Assembly: GCA_943736015.1 (NCBI GenBank)
Contig: OX031062.1
Coordinates: 26,695,462-26,759,461, forward strand
Length of the DNA: 64,000 bases
From: Tridacna crocea
Lineage: Eukaryota > Mollusca > Bivalvia > Cardiida > Cardiidae
Direction: 5' to 3'
Shown here: piece by piece, positions 1 through 9,700 of the stretch
Numbering within the stretch: the stretch's first letter is position 1
Layout: every line of letters starts with the position of its first letter
Translations under genes and position numbers: made by a program
Notes under the pieces: model-generated
Database searches by the model: none
What the model was told of the DNA's origin: nothing
The model's input: only the letters and a program-made list of their open reading frames with translations

Positions 1-127
1 ATTCTGTAGCTTCTTACCAAATAGGGCTCTTTCCTGTAGCGTTGTTCCGTTGACAACAGTTGACAGAAAGCTTAATCGTCCGACTATGTGGTAATGTCGT
101 AGTAAATTAGACGTTTACCCTTTTGCC

Positions 128-171
128 AATAAATATATCACTTGTTGGTCGTTGTCCTTTTTGTTGGTCTT
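128..171 (+). promoter_or_regulatory. Possible polyadenylation signal with downstream GT-rich tract
   Basis: AATAAA at 128-133 is followed at 142-171 by a T/G-rich tract (TTGTTGGTCGTTGTCC then TTTTTGTTGG). In animals, AATAAA plus a downstream GU-rich element specifies mRNA 3' ends, so this could end a transcript of the preceding unit, 537 nt after its read-through stop. AATAAA also occurs at 1386 and 2546 in this AT-rich sequence, so the hexamer alone is weak. Copies 14 and 16 have a T-to-A change inside the GT-rich tract. Confidence 0.3.
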
Positions 172-398
172 GCATACAATACAGCCTTGATGCAATTGTT
201 TGATTTTAAGAAATCAGGTAGGATGTGTATCAGAGATCAGACTGCACGTACTGTTAATTCTGAACTGCATCTGCATCATTCACAAAACTGAATTATGTCA
301 CTAATGGTGGATAAAGTGTAACAATGTAAGCGTTACTTGTTATAAGAGGCCGTTATCAGTGTTCTTGTTCTGATAGCAGTAAGCTCAGCTAACACGGA

Positions 399-430
399 TA
401 TAAAGATATTGTAGTCATAATTTCGAGTAA
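399..430 (+). promoter_or_regulatory. TATA-like box upstream of an in-frame ATG (speculative)
   Basis: TATAAAG at 399-405 precedes an ATG at 430 that is in frame with exon A and has G at -3 and G at +4. If real, this would start a separate protein in each unit, with 30 extra residues (MAFIAITAIGLPST...) before the mucin-like segment. The spacing leaves almost no 5' leader, and a strong splice acceptor at 520 argues that this stretch is intronic. Confidence 0.2.
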
Positions 431-520
431 TGGCATTTATTGCTATAACTGCAATTGGACTACCTTCCACTGAATGCTCATCAGCTGAGTGTGATTGGAC
501 ATTCATTTTCTCACTTACAG

Positions 521-799
521 AAACTGAAGTGTCAAGCAGTGGTAAACCATCACTATCTGAAGGAAGTACCCTAGGAAAGTCTTCTTCGCCTGAAGGACGT
601 ACAACTAAATTGACAGCATCATCAGGATCACAAACCCAGCCAAGTTCAAAAAGTGAAGGGACATCTGGACCATCGACCTCTGGTCCAGCAGCACCTCCAG
701 GTGCAACCACTGTAGGCCCCCCTGCCACATCTGCAATACTTACCCCTGGCAAATCTCCCTCTCTCAGTGGAAGAACTTCAGCACCAACAACACAACCCA
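521..799 (+). CDS. Copy 1 exon A: Ser/Thr/Pro-rich mucin-like segment
   Basis: 279 nt, phase 1 in and phase 1 out, 93 residues. The acceptor is a clear pyrimidine tract ending CTCACTTACAG at 520. The donor is CCCA|GTAAGA at 800. The first codon is completed by the G from the preceding exon D (GAA, Glu). Of 93 residues, 23 are Ser, 15 Thr, 13 Pro and 12 Gly, with no Cys and almost no long aliphatic stretch. This is the composition of PTS domains that carry dense O-glycans in mucins, and the glycosylation is inferred. Residues 13-19 (SEGSTLG) are partly echoed at 24-30 (PEGRTTK). Residue 27 is Arg in most copies and Ser in copies 2, 4 and 7. Residue 48 is Thr except Ser in copy 17. The frame is open upstream to an ATG at 430. 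I place the exon start at the acceptor because the composition changes there and the phase matches exon D. Confidence 0.8.
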
Positions 800-3700
800 G
801 TAAGAAGCATTTTTGATAGTTGTATCATAATCATACTGCTATCGCGAAAAACTGAAGTTTATTCAAAGTGACCAAGTACCCAGTAAAGGGGTTTGGATAT
901 AGATTGATGCACAGAAAAAGATTTCCTGTTGAAAGAAATCGACATTTGATGCATTTCGTCGTAATCATGCACAGTTAAAGATATGGTTAAGGTTTAGACG
1001 GAGATCCAAAGTGATAGAGTCAAGTCCTGACCTCGATTTCAGTCTTTCTTTGTAATAATTCACAACGGACGTCCATGTAAGTTATAATTGAGAGATTTCT
1101 TGGTAACGATCTTGCAAGATTACTTGGTAATGTTTATCTGTTTACTTGGGTGTCTTGTTAAGGTGTTTTTGGGATAAGACCTCTACGACTATTCATACAA
1201 AGTCGGAAGAATAAGAAATGTGTTGTATAAAACTGGCTTGCTTACGGTTAATCAGGTAGATTATGCCACGATTTTGTGAAGTCAAAATCGATGTCATGAT
1301 ATTGCCGAGGTTGCATCAGATTTTACAGGAATAATCAAGAAAATTGCTAAATGAGGGTTGCATGTAGTAATGCATAACTGTAGGAAATAAAGAGATTGTC
1401 GTCTACTAGCTGAAAGCTACGTTGATGCTAGTAAGAATTGCCTTAGGCAACTTAGACAAAATAGAGCTGTTCCCATCTTTATTTCCCGTTTGCAGTTGAT
1501 AAACACTTATAGTGTTAGTCCAAGAACGGATACATGGGATGAAGCAAACACATTTGATGGATATGAAAGCATAGTCCTGAGAGGTTGTGAAGAAAGGTAC
1601 TTTATTCCGATGTGCACATTGGATGGTAGGGCAGAAGCGATATAGTTACTGTATGTGGAAAGAATTGGGTATTTCACCATGCAGTTTTTCACTTATGTTT
1701 CTAAGTATTGCCTCCCTTTTGAAGATAAATGACGACAAGCAGGCGTCCACTGTTAAGGATACTACTTTTTATATTCTTCAGAGCAATGTGAACGTCGTTA
1801 TATTAGCTCACCTGACGCGGATGGTGTAAGTGTCAGTATTAAAGACTTTGAGGATGATGTTGAAAGCCTATTGAGCGGAGAAGAGGTGCCAATTCCTAAA
1901 GTGAACAACGAGTCGGTTTATACGATCACATTGAACCCAGCTGAAGTTGTCATGGATTTTGTTATCACTTTAAGCAACATTGAGTCAGCAACTGTGGACT
2001 TCACACGAGAAGGAGAAGAGGAACCAATTTCGAGGGTAACTTAGTAAAACTTTTTTTTGCCACAGTGACAAAAAATAGTGATTTATTTCATTATTTAATC
2101 TTTTATTAACAATTATAGTGAATTTTCTGTAAACAAAGGGGAGTAGCAACAATTCTGATATTCTATTTCATGTTTTACTTTTAGATGTGGTACCTTTAAT
2201 AATATGACAAATTGTAACAATTTTGATTTAAAGATATTCATGTAATATCGATTGAGAAATAAGTTCTTACAACCTACACTAATCTGTCACGATTCTGCTT
2301 CCTGGGAAGTACACCAGTACTTGTGCCGAGTGTGTAGGCCAATGAAAATCTCAAGTTGACACCCGCTTCTGGGTTTCGAACTTGAGGTGTTATGGTTACA
2401 AGGCCGACGTTCTACCTCACAACGACGGACACCACACAAAGGTTTGCTAGTAACAAGTTTACTCGTATGCGTTAGAAAACTCTAAAGAAAATGGCCAGCA
2501 ACCCAATTCTATGCAGCACTTATACATTCTTTTTATTTCCAATGCAATAAAACAATGGTGCGGATTTGCATCTACCAACAGAATCTACAGCTTCTTCTCT
2601 GTATCTCAATTATTTGCCATTTCGAGAATAGTGAAAGTTTTGGAGAGGGTATCCGAAGTTGAACTATATTAGATATGTTATCGTCAGTTTTGTTGTATTC
2701 CAGGATATTAATGTCCGTGAAGAGCCTTCACCGATAAACGCATTGTCGCCCGAAATTTCTGGTGAACCAGTCCAATTAATTGAAATACGCAATATTGTGC
2801 CAACAGAAGGTCTTCCGGACGATGTAATTCCCACAGTAACTGTCGTATCTTTCACATTGTGTAAGAAGCCCAAAGGTAATGTTATATTCTACTGTTTGAG
2901 GGTAGTGTTTAGTCGCATGTAATTGGAAACTTTGTGGCATATTTCAAATTTCCGACTGAAAAGTGGAACATTTATATCAGACTGAGTGTCTCTGTGTAAC
3001 ACTTAAAATACTTTTTGGTTGGTTCCAGATAGAATTTTTTTCACTAAATGAGTGCAGTGATATTAAATTGGGCTTGCCTTTGGCGAGCTTAACGACACAT
3101 TTTGGTAGATGAGTTTAAAAAGGGGTTACCTTTGTACTGTCTCAAACCTTTGAAAGATAAGAAAATTTGAAATTGCTGAATTACTTTGAAAGCAATGGAG
3201 GTTATATGATAAGCTACCTTTTTCTGTGTGTTTGATTGTGTGTGTTTTCGACAGTTTTATGATTTGGGCAAATACCAATTTTCAAAAAGCAGTGGTCCCC
3301 CAATTTGGGTGTAATTTATTAGCATTTGTTCATTCTGTAGCTTCTTACCAAATAGGGCTCTTTCCTGTAGCGTTGTTCCGTTGACAACAGTTGACAGAAA
3401 GCTTAATCGTCCGACTATGTGGTAATGTCGTAGTAAATTAGACGTTTACCCTTTTGCCAATAAATATATCACTTGTTGGTCGTTGTCCTTTTTGTTGGTC
3501 TTGCATACAATACAGCCTTGATGCAATTGTTTGATTTTAAGAAATCAGGTAGGATGTGTATCAGAGATCAGACTGCACGTACTGTTAATTCTGAACTGCA
3601 TCTGCATCATTCACAAAACTGAATTATGTCACTAATGGTGGATAAAGTGTAACAATGTAAGCGTTACTTGTTATAAGAGGCCGTTATCAGTGTTCTTGTT

Positions 3701-6700
3701 CTGATAGCAGTAAGCTCAGCTAACACGGATATAAAGATATTGTAGTCATAATTTCGAGTAATGGCATTTATTGCTATAACTGCAATTGGACTACCTTCCA
3801 CTGAATGCTCATCAGCTGAGTGTGATTGGACATTCATTTTCTCACTTACAGAAACTGAAGTGTCAAGCAGTGGTAAACCATCACTATCTGAAGGAAGTAC
3901 CCTAGGAAAGTCTTCTTCGCCTGAAGGAAGTACAACTAAATTGACAGCATCATCAGGATCACAAACCCAGCCAAGTTCAAAAAGTGAAGGGACATCTGGA
4001 CCATCGACCTCTGGTCCAGCAGCACCTCCAGGTGCAACCACTGTAGGCCCCCCTGCCACATCTGCAATACTTACCCCTGGCAAATCTCCCTCTCTCAGTG
4101 GAAGAACTTCAGCACCAACAACACAACCCAGTAAGAAGCATTTTTGATAGTTGTATCATAATCATACTGCTATCGCGAAAATTGAAGTTTATTCAAAGTG
4201 ACCAAGTACCCAGTAAAGGGGTTTGGATATAGATTGATGCACAGAAAAAGATTTCCTGTTGAAAGAAATCGACATTTGATGCATTTCGTCGTAATCATGC
4301 ACAGTTAAAGATATGGTTAAGGTTTAGACGGAGATCCAAAGTGATAGAGTCAAGTCCTGACCTCGATTTCAGTCTTTCTTTGTAATAATTCACAACGGAC
4401 GTCCATGTAAGTTATAATTGAGAGATTTCTTGGTAACGATCTTGCAAGATTACTTGGTAATGTTTATCTGTTTACTTGGGTGTCTTGTTAAGGTGTTTTT
4501 GGGATAAGACCTCTACGACTATTCATACAAAGTCGGAAGAATAAGAAATGTGTTGTATAAAACTGGCTTGCTTACGGTTAATCAGGTAGATTATGCCACG
4601 ATTTTGTGAAGTCAAAATCGATGTCATGATATTGCCGAGGTTGCATCAGATTTTACAGGAATAATCAAGAAAATTGCTAAATGAGGGTTGCATGTAGTAA
4701 TGCATAACTGTAGGAAATAAAGAGATTGTCGTCTCCTAGCTGAAAGCTACGTTGATGCTAGTAAGAATTGCCTTAGGCAACTTAGACAAAATAGAGCTGT
4801 TCCCATCTTTATTTCCCGTTTGCAGTTGATAAACACTTATAGTGTTAGTCCAAGAACGGATACATGGGATGAAGCAAACACATTTGATGGATATGAAAGC
4901 ATAGTCCTGAGAGGTTGTGAAGAAAGGTACTTTATTCCGATGTGCACATTGGATGGTAGGGCAGAAGCGATATAGTTACTGTATGTGGAAAGAATTGGGT
5001 ATTTCACCATGCAGTTTTTCACTTATGTTTCTAAGTATTGCCTCCCTTTTGAAGATAAATGACGACAAGCAGGCGTCCACTGTTAAGGATACTACTTTTT
5101 ATATTCTTCAGAGCAATGTGAACGTCGTTATATTAGCTCACCTGACGCGGATGGTGTAAGTGTCAGTATTAAAGACTTTGAGGATGATGTTGAAAGCCTA
5201 TTGAGCGGAGAAGAGGTGCCAATTCCTAAAGTGAACAACGAGTCGGTTTATACGATCACATTGAACCCAGCTGAAGTTGTCATGGATTTTGTTATCACTT
5301 TAAGCAACATTGAGTCAGCAACTGTGGACTTCACACGAGAAGGAGAAGAGGAACCAATTTCGAGGGTAACTTAGTAAAACTTTTTTTTGCCACAGTGACA
5401 AAAAATAGTGATTTATTTCATTATTTAATCTTTTATTAACAATTATAGTGAATTTTCTGTAAACAAAGGGGAGTAGCAACAATTCTGATATTCTATTTCA
5501 TGTTTTACTTTTAGATGTGGTACCTTTAATAATATGACAAATTGTAACAATTTTGATTTAAAGATATTCATGTAATATCGATTGAGAAATAGGTTCTTAC
5601 AACCTACACTAATCTGTCACGATTCTGCTTCCTGGGAAGTACACCAGTACTTGTGCCGAGTGTGTAGGCCAATGAAAATCTCAAGTTGACATCCGCTTCT
5701 GCGTTTCGAACTTGAGGTGTTATGGTTACAAGGCCGACGTTCTACCTCACAACGACGGACACCACACAAAGGTTTGCTAGTAACAAGTTTACTCGTATGC
5801 GTTAGAAAACTCTAAAGAAAATGGCCAGCAACCCAATTCTATGCAGCACTTATACATTCTTTTTATTTCCAATGCAATAAAACAATGGTACGGATTTGCA
5901 TCTACCAACAGAATCTACAGCTTCTTCTCTGTATCTCAATTATTTGCCATTTCGAGAATAGTGAAAGTTTTGGAGAGGGTATCCGAAGTTGAACTATATT
6001 AGATATGTTATCGTCAGTTTTGTTGTATTCCAGGATATTAATGTCCGTGAAGAGCCTTCACCGATAAACGCATTGTCGCCCGAAATTTCTGGTGAAACAG
6101 TCCAATTAATTGAAATACGCAATATTGTGCCAACAGAAGGTCTTCCGGACGATGTAATTCCCACAGTAACTGTCGTATCTTTCACATTGTGTAAGAAGCC
6201 CAAAGGTAATGTTATATTCTACTGTTTGAGGGTAGTGTTTAGTCGCATGTAATTGGAAACTTTGTGGCATATTTCAAATTTCCGACTGAAAAGTGGAACA
6301 TTTATATCAGACTGAGTGTCTCTGTGTAACACTTAAAATACTTTTTGGTTGGTTCCAGATAGAATTTTTTTCACTAAATGAGTGCAGTGATATTAAATTG
6401 GGCTTGCCTTTGGCGAGCTTAACGACACATTTTGGTAGATGAGTTTAAAAAGGGGTTACCTTTGTACTGTCTCAAACCTTTGAAAGATAAGAAAATTTGA
6501 AATTGCTGAATTACTTTGAAAGCAATGGAGGTTATATGATAAGCTACCTTTTTCTGTGTGTTTGATTGTGTGTGTTTTCGACAGTTTTATGATTTGGGCA
6601 AATACCAATTTTCAAAAAGCAGTGGTCCCCCAATTTGGGTGTAATTTATTAGCATTTGTTCATTCTGTAGCTTCTTACCAAATAGGGCTCTTTCCTGTAG

Positions 6701-9700
6701 CGTTGTTCCGTTGACAACAGTTGACAGAAAGCTTAATCGTCCGACTATGTGGTAATGTCGTAGTAAATTAGACGTTTACCCTTTTGCCAATAAATATATC
6801 ACTTGTTGGTCGTTGTCCTTTTTGTTGGTCTTGCATACAATACAGCCTTGATGCAATTGTTTGATTTTAAGAAATCAGGTAGGATGTGTATCAGAGATCA
6901 GACTGCACGTACTGTTAATTCTGAACTGCATCTGCATCATTCACAAAACTGAATTATGTCACTAATGGTGGATAAAGTGTAACAATGTAAGCGTTACTTG
7001 TTATAAGAGGCCGTTATCAGTGTTCTTGTTCTGATAGCAGTAAGCTCAGCTAACACGGATATAAAGATATTGTAGTCATAATTTCGAGTAATGGCATTTA
7101 TTGCTATAACTGCAATTGGACTACCTTCCACTGAATGCTCATCAGCTGAGTGTGATTGGACATTCATTTTCTCACTTACAGAAACTGAAGTGTCAAGCAG
7201 TGGTAAACCATCACTATCTGAAGGAAGTACCCTAGGAAAGTCTTCTTCGCCTGAAGGACGTACAACTAAATTGACAGCATCATCAGGATCACAAACCCAG
7301 CCAAGTTCAAAAAGTGAAGGGACATCTGGACCATCGACCTCTGGTCCAGCAGCACCTCCAGGTGCAACCACTGTAGGCCCCCCTGCCACATCTGCAATAC
7401 TTACCCCTGGCAAATCTCCCTCTCTCAGTGGAAGAACTTCAGCACCAACAACACAACCCAGTAAGAAGCATTTTTGATAGTTGTATAATAATCATACTGC
7501 TATCGCGAAAAACTGAAGTTTATTCAAAGTGACCAAGTACCCAGTAAAGGGGTTTGGATATAGATTGATGCACAGAAAAAGATTTCCTGTTGAAAGAAAT
7601 CGACATTTGATGCATTTCGTCGTAATCATGCACAGTTAAAGATATGGTTAAGGTTTAGACGGAGATCGAAAGTGATAGAGTCAAGTCCTGACCTCGATTT
7701 CAGTCTTTCTTTGTAATAATTCACAACGGACGTCCATTTAAGTTATAATTGAGAGATTTCTTGGTAACGATCTTGCAAGATTACTTGGTAATGTTTATCT
7801 GTTTACTTGGGTGTCTTGTTAAGGTGTTTTTGGGATAAGACCTCTACGACTATTCATACAAAGTCGGAAGAATAAGAAATGTGTTGTATAAAACTGGCTT
7901 GCTTACGGTTAATCAGGTAGATTATGCCACGATTTTGTGAAGTCAAAATCGATGTCATGATATTGCCGAGGTTGCATCAGATTTTACAGGAATAATCAAG
8001 AAAATTGCTAAATGAGGGTTGCATGTAGTAATGCATAACTGTAGGAAATAAAGAGATTGTCGTCTCCTAGCTGAAAGCTACGTTGATGCTAGTAAGAATT
8101 GCCTTAGGCAACTTAGACAAAATAGAGCTGTTCCCATCTTTATTTCCCGTTTGCAGTTGATAAACACTTATAGTGTTAGTCCAAGAACGGATACATGGGA
8201 TGAAGCAAACACATTTGATGGATATGAAAGCATAGTCCTGAGAGGTTGTGAAGAAAGGTACTTTATTCCGATGTGCACATTGGATGGTAGGGCAGAAGCG
8301 ATATAGTTACTGTATGTGGAAAGAATTGGGTATTTCACCATGCAGTTTTTCACTTATGTTTCTAAGTATTGCCTCCCTTTTGAAGATAAATGACGACAAG
8401 CAGGCGTCCACTGTTAAGGATACTACTTTTTATATTCTTCAGAGCAATGTGAACGTCGTTATATTAGCTCACCTGACGCGGATGGTGTAAGTGTCAGTAT
8501 TAAAGACTTTGAGGATGATGTTGAAAGCCTATTGAGCGGAGAAGAGGTGCCAATTCCTAAAGTGAACAACGAGTCGGTTTATACGATCACATTGAACCCA
8601 GCTGAAGTTGTCATGGATTTTGTTATCACTTTAAGCAACATTGAGTCAGCAACTGTGGACTTCACACGAGAAGGAGAAGAGGAACCAATTTCGAGGGTAA
8701 CTTAGTAAAACTTTTTTTTGCCACAGTGACAAAAAATAGTGATTTATTTCATTATTTAATCTTTTATTAACAATTATAGTGAATTTTCTGTAAACAAAGG
8801 GGAGTAGCAACAATTCTGATATTCTATTTCATGTTTTACTTTTAGATGTGGTACCTTTAATAATATGACAAATTGTAACAATTTTGATTTAAAGATATTC
8901 ATGTAATATCGATTGAGAAATAAGTTCTTACAACCTACACTAATCTGTCACGATTCTGCTTCCTGGGAAGTACACCAGTACTTGTGCCGAGTGTGTAGGC
9001 CAATGAAAATCTCAAGTTGACACCCGCTTCTGGGTTTCGAACTTGAGGTGTTATGGTTACAAGGCCGACGTTCTACCTCACAACGACGGACACCACACAA
9101 AGGTTTGCTAGTAACAAGTTTACTCGTATGCGTTAGAAAACTCTAAAGAAAATGGCCAGCAACCCAATTCTATGCAGCACTTATACATTCTTTTTATTTC
9201 CAATGCAATAAAACAATGGTACGGATTTGCATCTACCAACAGAATCTACAGCTTCTTCTCTGTATCTCAATTATTTGCCATTTCGAGAATAGTGAAAGTT
9301 TTGGAGAGGGTATCCGAAGTTGAACTATATTAGATATGTTATCGTCAGTTTTGTTGTATTCCAGGATATTAATGTCCGTGAAGAGCCTTCACCGATAAAC
9401 GCATTGTCGCCCGAAATTTCTGGTGAACCAGTCCAATTAATTGAAATACGCAATATTGTGCCAACAGAAGGTCTTCCGGACGATGTAATTCCCACAGTAA
9501 CTGTCGTATCTTTCACATTGTGTAAGAAGCCCAAAGGTAATGTTATATTCTACTGTTTGAGGGTAGTGTTTAGTCGCATGTAATTGGAAACTTTGTGGCA
9601 TATTTCAAATTTCCGACTGAAAAGTGGAACATTTATATCAGACTGAGTGTCTCTGTGTAACACTTAAAATACTTTTTGGTTGGTTCCAGATAGAATTTTT

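Larger units (their letters stand above)
2036..2703 (+). other. Copy 1 intron C-D (668 bp) carrying a SINE-like insertion
   Basis: Runs from GTAACT to the acceptor TTTTGTTGTATTCCAG at 2703. An additional good acceptor (ATGTTTTACTTTTAG) ends at 2184, but using it in phase 0 would give Met-Trp-Tyr-Leu-stop. The central part holds the tRNA-like element described separately. AATAAA occurs at 2546-2551. The intron is the same length in every copy. Confidence 0.68.

Noticed and set aside
53..68. TTGACA-type bacterial -35 motifs (TTGACAACAGTTGACAG)
   Set aside because: The region has eukaryotic gene structure. No matching -10 box or operon context was found.
612..632. Minus-strand CTGATGA, as in a hammerhead ribozyme core
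   Set aside because: It lies inside exon A and I could not find the required flanking stems and GAAA element. Chance match.
333..752. 139-codon minus-strand open frame repeated in every unit
   Set aside because: It is the antisense of exon A and upstream intron. The Pro/Gly/Val composition simply mirrors the Ser/Thr/Pro-rich plus strand, and the plus strand has the splice sites and phase continuity.
1470..1495. AG at 1494 (CCCGTTTGCAG) as the exon B acceptor
   Set aside because: It is a good-looking site but enters the frame in phase 0, which cannot follow exon A's phase-1 donor. The AG at 1409 keeps the frame.
1507..1692. 61-codon minus-strand open frame
   Set aside because: It overlaps exon B and the short intron on the opposite strand, with no supporting signals.
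1587..1829. 80-codon plus-strand open frame
   Set aside because: It runs across the end of exon B, all of intron B-C and into exon C in a different frame from both. Shadow frame.
2361..2440. Functional tRNA gene
   Set aside because: The acceptor, anticodon and T arms do not pair. Only box-like motifs remain.
2664..2873. 69-codon minus-strand open frame
   Set aside because: Antisense of exon D.
3230..3256. Extra acceptor (GTGTGTTTTCGACAG) and possible fifth exon
   Set aside because: Following exon D in phase 1 it gives an immediate in-frame stop (G+TT TTA TGA).
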